Assembly: GCA_964514105.1 (NCBI GenBank)
Contig: CAZEPJ010000026.1
Span: forward strand, 1 to 53,933
From: CAZEPJ01 sp964514105
Lineage (GTDB): Bacteria; Desulfobacterota; Desulfocorpusculales; Desulfocorpusculum
Direction of reading: 5' to 3'
Length of the DNA: 53,933 nucleotides
Below the pieces are notes generated by a model. It made no database searches. It saw nothing but the letters and a program-made list of their open reading frames with translations, and was not told the DNA's origin. Both the position numbers and the translations under genes were made by a program. This document shows, piece after piece, positions 23,289-30,488 of the stretch. Positions within the stretch are counted from its first letter, which is position 1. Each line of letters starts with the position of its first letter.

Positions 23289-24401
23289 TCACAACAGGGA
23301 GTCCACCGGGGCGCAGTCCATCCCGCAGGCCTGGGCCACGCCGAAGCAGGTCACCCGGCCGTCCACCACGTTGACCCCGCTGCGGACCTCCGGGTTTTCC
23401 ACGGCGGCCCGCCGCCAGCCCTTTCCGGCGATCTCCAGGATATAGGGGAGGGTGGCGTTGGTAAGGGCCAGGGTGGATGTTCGAGGGACCGCCCCGGCCA
23501 TATTGCCCACAGCGTAGTGGACCACGCCGTCCACCGAGTAAGTGGGCTGGGCGTGGGTGGTCTCGCGCGACGTCTCGAAGCATCCCCCCTGGTCGATGGA
23601 TACATCCACCAAGACCGCCCCGCGCTTCATGGTGGCCACCATGGCGCGGGTGACGAGGACGGGCGTCCGGCTTCCCGGCACCAGGGGAGCCCCGATGACC
23701 AGGTCGGCCCGTGTGACGAGGTCCCGGACGGTCGCGGGGTTGGACATGAGGGCGAAGCAGTTGCGGGGCATGACCTCGGAGAGACGGCGGAGGCGATCCA
23801 GATGGGTGTCCAGGATGTAGACCCGGGCCCCGAGGCCGCACGCGGTCCTGGCTGCGTGGGTGCCCACTGTCCCACCCCCCAGGACGAGCACCAGGCCGGG
23901 GTCCACGCCGGGCACGCCGCCGAGCAGGACGCCGTGCCCACCTTGGGCCATCTCCAAATACTTGGCCCCCTCCTGGACGGCCATGCGGCCCGCCACCTCG
24001 CTGGTGGGCGTCAGGAGAGGCAGGGCCCCGTTGGCCTTCTGGATGGTCTCGTACGCGATGGCCACAGTCCCCCTGCGGATGAAGGCCTGGGCCAGCTCCC
24101 GGGAGGCGGCCAGGTGGAGGTACGCCAGATAGATCTGGGCGGGCTGTAGGAGGTCGTACTCGAAGGGCTCCGGGCCCCGGACCCGAACGATCATCTGGCT
24201 CCGGGCAAAGAGCTCCTGGACGCTGTGGACGAACCGCGCCCCGGCTTCCTCGTACGACGCGTCCTTGAAACCGCTCGCTTGCCCCGCCCCTGGTTCCATG
24301 ATCACCACGTGCCCGGCCTGCCGCAGCATCTCCGCCCCAGCGGGGGTCACCGAGACGCGGTTCTCCCCCGGCTTGGTCTCCTTGGGGATCCCGACGACCA
24401 T
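23289..24401 (-). CDS. ald: Alanine dehydrogenase paralogue with Lys75 replaced by Arg
   Basis: 370-residue alanine dehydrogenase fold with the NAD motif GGGTVGTHAART and conserved R15 (ENRVS), H96 (YLHLA) and the Asp of VDVSIDQGG. At the position of catalytic Lys75 of characterised enzymes (motif VKEP) it reads V-R75-G-P. Family alanine dehydrogenases interconvert L-alanine and pyruvate; loss of this Lys, which contacts the substrate carboxylate, suggests altered specificity or loss of activity. It follows a canonical paralogue of identical length with 42 bp between them, pointing to tandem duplication and divergence. The convergent receiver gene ends 2 bp away. Confidence 0.88.
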   Translation of the reverse strand: MVVGIPKETKPGENRVSVTPAGAEMLRQAGHVVIMEPGAGQASGFKDASYEEAGARFVHSVQELFARSQMIVRVRGPEPFEYDLLQPAQIYLAYLHLAASRELAQAFIRRGTVAIAYETIQKANGALPLLTPTSEVAGRMAVQEGAKYLEMAQGGHGVLLGGVPGVDPGLVLVLGGGTVGTHAARTACGLGARVYILDTHLDRLRRLSEVMPRNCFALMSNPATVRDLVTRADLVIGAPLVPGSRTPVLVTRAMVATMKRGAVLVDVSIDQGGCFETSRETTHAQPTYSVDGVVHYAVGNMAGAVPRTSTLALTNATLPYILEIAGKGWRRAAVENPEVRSGVNVVDGRVTCFGVAQACGMDCAPVDSLL

Positions 24402-24443
24402 GGCCCATCCCTCCTGCCCGCCCGGCGCGTCGCGAGACGAGCG

Positions 24444-25556
24444 CTAGAGCATCCCCTCCACCGACACACAATCCATGCCGAAGGCGTCGGCCACCCCCCG
24501 GTACGTGATCTCCCCTGCCACCACATTGGCCCCCAGGCGGATCTCCGGGTTCTCCCGCATGGCCCTTCGCCACCCCTTGTCCGCGATCTGCAGGGCGTAG
24601 GGCAAGGTGGCGTTGGTCAAAGCCAGGGTGGAGGTGCGCGGCACGGCCCCCGGCATGTTGGCCACGCAGTAATGGACCACACCGTCCACCGTATAAGTGG
24701 GGTGGGAGTGGGTGGTGGGGCGGGACGTCTCGAAGCACCCTCCCTGATCGATGGCCACGTCCACGAGCACGCACCCGATCTTCATGCCCTTGAGCATCTC
24801 GCGGGTGACGAGCCTGGGGGCCTTGGCGCCCGGAATGAGCACGGCTCCCACGACCACGTCGGCCCGTGTGACGAGGTCTCGAATGGCAGCCGGGCTCGAC
24901 ATGAGCAGGAAGCAGTTGCTCGGCATGACATCGCTCAGGTACCGGAGCCGATCCAGGTTCATGTCCAGGACGTAGACCTTGGCGCCGAGGCCGCAGGCCA
25001 TCTTGGCGGCATGGGTCCCCACCACGCCACCGCCGATGATGAGCACGGTGCCTGGGTCCACCCCTGGCACCCCGCCCAGGAGCACCCCGTGCCCCCCCTG
25101 GGCCATTTCCAGGTACTTCGCCCCCTGCTGCACGGCCATGCGGCCGGCCACCTCGCTCATGGGGGTGAGCAGGGGGAGGGTCCCGTCCGCCTTCTGAATG
25201 GTCTCATAGGCGATGTTCACGGACTTGCGCCGCATGAGCGCATGGGTGAGCTCCTCGGCTGCGGCCAGATGCAAGTACGTGAAGACGATCTGTCCTTCCT
25301 GGATGAGGTCGTATTCCGAGGGCAGCGGCTCCTTGACGTGCATCACCATCTCGGCGCGACTGAAGATCGCCCCGGGCGAGTCGAGGATCTCGGCCCCCGC
25401 CCGGACATAGGTCTCGTCGTCGAAGCCGCTGCCCAACCCCGCCCCCTTCTCCACCAGGAGCGTGTGTCCGTGCTGTCTCATCACCTCGACGCCCGCGGGG
25501 GTCATGGACACGCGATTCTCCTCCGCCTTGATCTCCTTGAGGACCCCTACGATCAT
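24444..25556 (-). CDS. ald: Alanine dehydrogenase
   Basis: 370 residues with all catalytic positions of the family: R15 (ENRVS), K75 (HVKEP), H96 (YLHLA) and the Asp of VDVAIDQGG, plus the NAD fold motif GGGVVGTHAAKM. It should reversibly deaminate L-alanine to pyruvate and ammonium with NAD. The start at 25556 gives the family N-terminus (MIVGVLKEIKAEENR) behind AGGAGGGGAG; the frame extends upstream to 25799 without homology. First gene of a two-gene operon with the R75 paralogue; a TATAAT lies about 100 bp upstream on the same strand. Confidence 0.95.
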   Translation of the reverse strand: MIVGVLKEIKAEENRVSMTPAGVEVMRQHGHTLLVEKGAGLGSGFDDETYVRAGAEILDSPGAIFSRAEMVMHVKEPLPSEYDLIQEGQIVFTYLHLAAAEELTHALMRRKSVNIAYETIQKADGTLPLLTPMSEVAGRMAVQQGAKYLEMAQGGHGVLLGGVPGVDPGTVLIIGGGVVGTHAAKMACGLGAKVYVLDMNLDRLRYLSDVMPSNCFLLMSSPAAIRDLVTRADVVVGAVLIPGAKAPRLVTREMLKGMKIGCVLVDVAIDQGGCFETSRPTTHSHPTYTVDGVVHYCVANMPGAVPRTSTLALTNATLPYALQIADKGWRRAMRENPEIRLGANVVAGEITYRGVADAFGMDCVSVEGML

Positions 25557-25656
25557 CTCCCCCCTCCTTTTCCAGGCGATGGGGCACTGGGTGGACCTGG
25601 GCGGCGATGCAACCTCTGCACCGCCAGGCGGCCCCAAGACCGGCTTCGCCGGGCCG

Positions 25657-25662
25657 ATTATA
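25657..25662 (-). promoter_or_regulatory. -10 element of the ald operon promoter
   Basis: A perfect TATAAT on the reverse strand (25662 to 25657). The -35 region is poor (TTTCAG at 17 bp). Transcription would start near 25650, leaving a leader of about 95 nt. Confidence 0.5.
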
Positions 25663-25723
25663 CACCGTTGCGCCCGGGGCTGAAAGCGGAAGGGAGACAG
25701 GATGCGGGATTCTTGCGCACGGC

Positions 25724-25750
25724 GAGCGGCGGGCTTTGGGCCCGCCGCTC
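25724..25750 (-). terminator. Hairpin terminator downstream of hsp20
   Basis: GAGCGGCGGGC (25724-25734) and GCCCGCCGCTC (25740-25750) form a perfect 11-bp stem with a five-base loop, 74 bp after the hsp20 stop on the reverse strand. An adjacent run of 13 G (25752-25764) on the forward strand is notable as a potential slippage or assembly-sensitive site. Confidence 0.55.
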
Positions 25751-25823
25751 CGGGGGGGGGGGGGCCCACACGATGGGGCTTGCATAAGGAGGTGTTCACC
25801 GAGATATTCCGCGCCGCCGCGAC

Positions 25824-26234
25824 TTACGTGTGGGGCAACGTGACCGTGAAGACCCCGTCCTTGTACAGGGCGTTGACGTGATCGATATCCACCTCCGCTG
25901 GAAGCTGAATGGCCCGGGAGAAGGCTCCATAACTGCACTCGATGCGGTGATAGCTCTCCCCCTCCTCTCGCCTCTCCTGTTTGCGTTCGCCCCGGATAGT
26001 CATGACGTTGCCCTGAATGGATATATCCAGATCCTTCGGTTCCATGCCGGGAACCTCCACGTGCACCACGACCTCTTTCGAGGTCTCGGATACATCCACG
26101 GAGGGTGCCCACTCACCCCTCCCAGCCGAGAGGCGGAACGGCCATTCATCGAAGAAGCGGTCGAACAAACTGTCCATCTCCCGGCGCAGACTGCTCAACC
26201 CTTTCCTTTCCCGCCAAGGCATCAGGTCAAACAT
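25824..26234 (-). CDS. Hsp20 small heat-shock protein lacking the C-terminal tail
   Basis: 136 residues: a short N-terminal arm (MFDLMPWRERK) and a complete alpha-crystallin domain (SVDVSETSKEVVVHVEVPG to YKDGVFTVTLP). It stops at PHT straight after the last strand, so the C-terminal extension with the I-x-I/V motif that normally links dimers into oligomers is absent. The start at 26234 has AAGGAGGCGACAAG upstream; the frame extends further without homology. It should be an ATP-independent holdase. Its terminator lies downstream at 25724-25750. Confidence 0.88.
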   Translation of the reverse strand: MFDLMPWRERKGLSSLRREMDSLFDRFFDEWPFRLSAGRGEWAPSVDVSETSKEVVVHVEVPGMEPKDLDISIQGNVMTIRGERKQERREEGESYHRIECSYGAFSRAIQLPAEVDIDHVNALYKDGVFTVTLPHT

Positions 26235-26697
26235 CTTGTCGCCTCCTTTCGAAGAGCTTCCTGTGTGGTTGAAATTTGATATCATTGCCCTCTCTGCTTC
26301 AGAAGATGCGTTCGGCCTGTCGTTTGTCAAGAGGGGTTCCTCTGTTCGTCCGGGGTGACCGGCTGAAAAGGCCTGTCCCGATCGCCGCCCCTGGTCGCAC
26401 ATGGATCCGCGCTGGCGGGCGTTGCCACTGTCTGCTGGTTCACATGGGCATGGACAGCAGGGCCCCACAAGGTCCGCTGGAGGTTCTCCCGGAGCGCTCC
26501 CCCGCCCCCGCCTTCACAGCCCATTCCGTTGGCAGTCTGCGGGAATTCGGTATAATGAGGATGTGTGACGGCCGGACGCTGCGGGGGAGTTGGCCAAGCC
26601 CCTTGATCCAGCGCTGTCCGGCGATGGAGAAGGGCTCCGACTTCCTTCGCGGGACTCGAGGCGTCTTCTTCGGTGGGGGGTCCGTCGGGAGGTGGCC
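26235..26697. other. Divergent intergenic region between hsp20 and the CMK-like gene
   Basis: 463 bp, AT-richer near hsp20, with a TGATATCA palindrome at 26277-26284 about 45 bp upstream of the hsp20 start. A TTGACA on the reverse strand (26325-26330) lacks a good -10. On the forward strand a strong promoter serves the CMK-like gene (26529-26556). No heat-shock sigma32 motif or CIRCE element was recognised. Confidence 0.5.
26529..26556 (+). promoter_or_regulatory. Promoter of the CMK-like/MoxR genes
   Basis: TTGGCA (5 of 6) at 26529-26534, 16-bp spacer, perfect TATAAT at 26551-26556. The leader to the start at 26698 would be about 135 nt. Confidence 0.7.
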
Positions 26698-27504
26698 ATG
26701 CCGGTGATCACCATTTCCAGGACATTGGGAAGCGGAGGGGGCGAGATCGGCAGGCTGCTGGCCAAACGGCTCAAGTACCGCTGTTTCGATCGAGAGGAAT
26801 TCGCGCGGGCCGCCCGACAACACAAGTACCTGCGGGCCGAACTCGCCGTGCTGGACGAGAAGTCGGTGCCCCTGTTCGACACCCTCTTCCGGGATCGACC
26901 CAAGGAGTTCCTGGCCCTGTTGCACGAGACCATCTGCGATGTGGCGGACGCAGGGGATGCGGTGATCGTGGGGAGGGGCGGGCAGGCGATCCTTCGAGAC
27001 CTCGGTTCGGCATTCCACGTGCGGGTGGACGCCCCTGTGGAGGCTCGCGTGGCGAGGCTCGAGGGGAAATGGGGCGTATCGGAGGCGGAAGCCCGGCGGC
27101 GAATCCGGGATGTGGACGCGGAGAGGGGACGCTTCGTGCGGCAGGCCTTCGGGGCGGACTGGGCCGACCCCCGGGAGTATCACCTCGTGATCAATACGGG
27201 CCGGGTGGACGTCCCCACGGCGGCCAAGATGATCCTCGCGGGTTTTCGGCAGGTGGACTGGAGGGAACGGACCGGAGAGGCCAAAGGGGTCCTGCAGCGC
27301 TTTCGATTGGCCAGGGCCATTCGGGGGAGTCTCATCCGACACCCCGAGATCACGTGCCCCACCTGCGTGGACGTGCGCGTGGATGCCCAGGGGACCGTCA
27401 CCCTCGAGGGAAGACTCACGGAGCCGCGGGACAAGGCCCTCATCGAGAATGCGGCGCGAAAGGTCAAGGGTGTGGCCCGCGTGGTGAACAGGCTGAGACC
27501 ATAG
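26698..27504 (+). CDS. Cytidylate kinase-like protein fused to a BON domain
   Basis: 268 residues. Residues 1-190 match the cytidylate-kinase-like family (ITISRTLGSGGGEIGRLLAKRL with a modified P-loop, then VIVGRGGQAILRD and an Arg-rich lid). Residues about 200-268 look like a BON domain (PTCVDVRVDAQGTVTLEG ending in GVARVVNRLRP), normally found in periplasmic or membrane-binding proteins. No signal peptide is present, so this copy appears cytoplasmic. GGGAGGTGGCC precedes ATG 26698. The family's substrate is not established; a phospholipid- or nucleotide-sensing role for the fusion is speculation. Confidence 0.8.
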   Translation: MPVITISRTLGSGGGEIGRLLAKRLKYRCFDREEFARAARQHKYLRAELAVLDEKSVPLFDTLFRDRPKEFLALLHETICDVADAGDAVIVGRGGQAILRDLGSAFHVRVDAPVEARVARLEGKWGVSEAEARRRIRDVDAERGRFVRQAFGADWADPREYHLVINTGRVDVPTAAKMILAGFRQVDWRERTGEAKGVLQRFRLARAIRGSLIRHPEITCPTCVDVRVDAQGTVTLEGRLTEPRDKALIENAARKVKGVARVVNRLRP

Positions 27505-27535
27505 CCCCCGCGCCTCGGGCCCTGGCGGAAGGACC

Positions 27536-28378
27536 ATGCAGAACAAGACGGAGGAGCGCAGGGTCGTCCTGGACGGGGTGGTCCTGCACCTGGCCCATGC
27601 CGACGACCTCCCCCTGGCTTGGGTGGGGCAGGAGGAGTGCTGGAAGCAGCTCATGGCGGCCTGGCTGGTGCTGGATCCCCATGACCTCCCCATGAACCCC
27701 CGCCTGGTGGGCAAGCCCGGGGTGGGCAAGACCACCCTGGCCTATGCCGCGGGAAGGGCGTTGGGGCGGGACGTGTACATCTTTCAGGCCACCATGGACA
27801 CCCGGCCCGAGGATCTCCTCATCACCCCGGTCATTTCCCCTGAGGCCAAGATCCAGTATGCCGCCAGTGCCCTCGTGACGGCCATGATCAGGGGGGGGGT
27901 GTGCGTCCTGGACGAGGGGAACCGCATGAGCGAGAAGGCCTGGGCCTCGCTGGCGCCCCTGCTGGATCAGCGGCGGTACGTGGAGTCCATCGTGACCGGG
28001 CTCAAGGTCCCGGCCCACCCGGACTTCCGCTTCGTGGCCACCCTCAACGACGACTCCAGCACGTACGAGCTTCCCGAGTACATCCACTCCCGTCTTCAGC
28101 CCCAGATCCTGGTGGACTTCCCGGACCGGGAGGACGAGCTGCGGATCCTCCACGAGAACCTCCCCTTCGCCCCGGATGAGATCCTGGGGTACGTGGTGGA
28201 CTTCCTGCAGAGGGCCCACGAGGCCGACGAGAAATACACGGTGCGAGACGGCATCAACGTGGCCCGCTACGCCCTCAAGCTGCACAGGGGGAGCAGGGGA
28301 GGCGCGGCGGGGGCTCTTCTCAGGGAGGGGCTTCGAATGGTTCTGGGGGAGGAGGCGCTCCCCTATCTGGAGGAATGA
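27536..28378 (+). CDS. MoxR-family AAA+ ATPase
   Basis: 280 residues with Walker A GKPGVGKTTLAYAAG (residues about 61-75), Walker B in CVLDEGNRMSEKAWASLAPLLDQR and sensor 1 in FVATLND. MoxR ATPases act as chaperones or cofactor-insertion machines, usually with a von Willebrand factor A partner. Here no VWA gene follows; instead an uncharacterised 682-residue gene begins 33 bp downstream. It lies 31 bp after the CMK-like gene, so the three probably form one operon from the 26529 promoter. Confidence 0.9.
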   Translation: MQNKTEERRVVLDGVVLHLAHADDLPLAWVGQEECWKQLMAAWLVLDPHDLPMNPRLVGKPGVGKTTLAYAAGRALGRDVYIFQATMDTRPEDLLITPVISPEAKIQYAASALVTAMIRGGVCVLDEGNRMSEKAWASLAPLLDQRRYVESIVTGLKVPAHPDFRFVATLNDDSSTYELPEYIHSRLQPQILVDFPDREDELRILHENLPFAPDEILGYVVDFLQRAHEADEKYTVRDGINVARYALKLHRGSRGGAAGALLREGLRMVLGEEALPYLEE

Positions 28379-28411
28379 ATCGGAGGGTCCAGGACTTCTG
28401 ACATCCCGCCC

Positions 28412-30460
28412 ATGAGCCCGCATTGGTTCTCCATTGAGGAAGGCCCCATCCACATCCTGCCCGTCCTCCACGAGCGCGTGGAGTTCGCCGACGGCGCCCG
28501 CCTCGCCCTGGAGGCCTTGCAGCCGGATTGCGTGGCCGTGGAGCTTCCGGCGTCCCTCGCCCCCCATGTGCTTCGAGCGGTCCAGCGGCTGCCCCGGGCC
28601 AGCGTCCTGGTTTACGAGTCATCCAGAGGCGTCCCCCTGTATTTGACGACGGTCCCGGGCGACCCCCTGATGGAAGGCGTGCGGTGGGCCCTGGAGCAGG
28701 CGGTGCCCGTTCATCTGGTCGACGTGGACTTGGATGCCCCCATGACCTGGCACGAGCGGATGCCGGACTCGTACGCGGCCCTCCTGCTGGGGCCTCAGAC
28801 GTACTACGGGCAGGCCGTGGCGTCGGGGAGGTTTCGAGAGGCAGACCTCTCGGACCGCCACCGGGAGCGGGGCATGGCCTTTCGTCTGGCCCGGCTGGCC
28901 GAGCAGGGAGGCCGGGTCGCCTTCCTGTGCGGCATGGCCCACGCAGAGCGGATCCGGACGGACCTCCGGGGGCCCCTTACCGAGCCCATGGATCGCGTCG
29001 AACGCCGGGCGGTCCAGCTCTTCCACCTCCATCCCGACTCCCTGCAGGAGATCCTGTGGGACCCGCCCCTGATCCATGCGCTGTACGAGCTCAGGCGGCG
29101 CGGCCTTCCTCCGGAACCGTCCGCTCCTGCCCTGGACCTTCAAGGACGGGAGGCGGGGCCGTTGCGGATCCTGGACGGAGGGGCCGCCCAGATGCCCGAT
29201 GAGGAGCGAGCCAGAGCGGAAGCGGCCTGCTGGTGCGCCAGGCGTTGTCATCGATGGGAGGCAGGGGATTCCTTCCAGGCCATGACCTTCGACGAACTCC
29301 TGCGCCATCCCGGCCCGCCGCCTCCAGCCAACGCCCACCTCCTGCCCATGGATCGGCAGCGGGCGCTCTGGCGATGGCTCCAGCGCGCGTGCGTTCTTCA
29401 TGGCCACAAGACCGGGGATCGGATCCATCCGTGGCAGATACGCCGGCTCATGCGCTTCTCGCGCAACTACGCATTTTTGGAAGGGCGCCTCCTGCCGGAT
29501 TTCTTTCAGTGGGTGGCCTCGGCCCGGGCGTGCGTGGACGAGGGCTTCGCCCACGAGGTCTGGGCCCTGGGCTGCACGTACCCGTGGCAGCGTGACACGG
29601 CCCAGGACCTCCCCACCACGCGGATTCGCGGTGAGGACATGTGGCTGGGCACGCGTCGGATGCGCATCCGCCCCCGGGTGCCGCGAAAGAGCAGGCCCGT
29701 CCGCTTTCCGGTGCGGCCCCGCAGGCGGGAGTCGCGGCCCGGCGAGTGGCTGGAGGCCTTCGACGGAGAGGCCCTCTGTTCTTACCCCCCCGAGGATGTG
29801 CTGGTGGAGCGCTTCGGCGGGTACCTTCGGGCCAAAGGGGTGCAGCTGCTCTGCGAGGAGCGAAGTCGGGTGGAACCCTTTGTGAGCTCGCTGCTCGACG
29901 GCATCGATTTGAGGGAGACCGTGAGGAACTGGCACGAGGGGCGGCTTTACGTGCGCGAGACGAGGCGCGTGCGGGGGGGCGTGGGGGCCGTGGTGGTCAT
30001 CTTCGATCCCGACGAGGAGGGGAAGGGCTACCCGTACCGCATGACGTGGCACGGGGAGCACGCCCAGGAGTCGGACATGGCCTTTTACGCCACGCCCCTG
30101 GGAGACAAGATGGTGGGACCGGGCATCAGCCGGTGCGAGTATGGGGGGTTCGTGATGACATACCCGCCCCGGCGCATGGGGGACGTGTGGCGGGATCCGG
30201 CGTACCGCGTTGTTCGCAGCAAGCCCGAACTCCTCTTGGTGGCGGCCCTGGAGTACTCCCTGGAGCCCACCGTGGTCTACGTGGCCGCCCAGCCGCCCCG
30301 GTCCTGGTTTCACGCCCTGGCCGCCCGCATGGAGCGAAAGATCGTGTACCTGCCCATCGGCGCCTTTTCCTCGACCACCCTGAAGAGGATGAGGGCCTTC
30401 CATGTCCTGTCCGGATACGACAAGCGGGAGATCGCCGGGGAGTACATCCCCAAGGAATGA
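28412..30460 (+). CDS. Large uncharacterised protein partner of MoxR
   Basis: 682 residues. The first 200 faintly recall TraB/ChaN-type proteins: ALQPDCVAVELPASLAP near the start and VAFLCGMAHAERIRTDL near 170, spaced as in that fold. The middle is Arg/Pro-rich; the C-terminal 200 contain VGAVVVIFDPDEEGKGYPYR and a stretch PRSWFHALAARMERKIVYLP with no family I can name. No signal peptide or membrane segment is seen, so it is likely cytoplasmic. It directly follows the MoxR gene and is the most probable client or effector of that ATPase. Function unknown. Confidence 0.75.
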   Translation: MSPHWFSIEEGPIHILPVLHERVEFADGARLALEALQPDCVAVELPASLAPHVLRAVQRLPRASVLVYESSRGVPLYLTTVPGDPLMEGVRWALEQAVPVHLVDVDLDAPMTWHERMPDSYAALLLGPQTYYGQAVASGRFREADLSDRHRERGMAFRLARLAEQGGRVAFLCGMAHAERIRTDLRGPLTEPMDRVERRAVQLFHLHPDSLQEILWDPPLIHALYELRRRGLPPEPSAPALDLQGREAGPLRILDGGAAQMPDEERARAEAACWCARRCHRWEAGDSFQAMTFDELLRHPGPPPPANAHLLPMDRQRALWRWLQRACVLHGHKTGDRIHPWQIRRLMRFSRNYAFLEGRLLPDFFQWVASARACVDEGFAHEVWALGCTYPWQRDTAQDLPTTRIRGEDMWLGTRRMRIRPRVPRKSRPVRFPVRPRRRESRPGEWLEAFDGEALCSYPPEDVLVERFGGYLRAKGVQLLCEERSRVEPFVSSLLDGIDLRETVRNWHEGRLYVRETRRVRGGVGAVVVIFDPDEEGKGYPYRMTWHGEHAQESDMAFYATPLGDKMVGPGISRCEYGGFVMTYPPRRMGDVWRDPAYRVVRSKPELLLVAALEYSLEPTVVYVAAQPPRSWFHALAARMERKIVYLPIGAFSSTTLKRMRAFHVLSGYDKREIAGEYIPKE

Positions 30461-30488
30461 TCCGTGAACCGGGGCCTTCCCCGATCCC

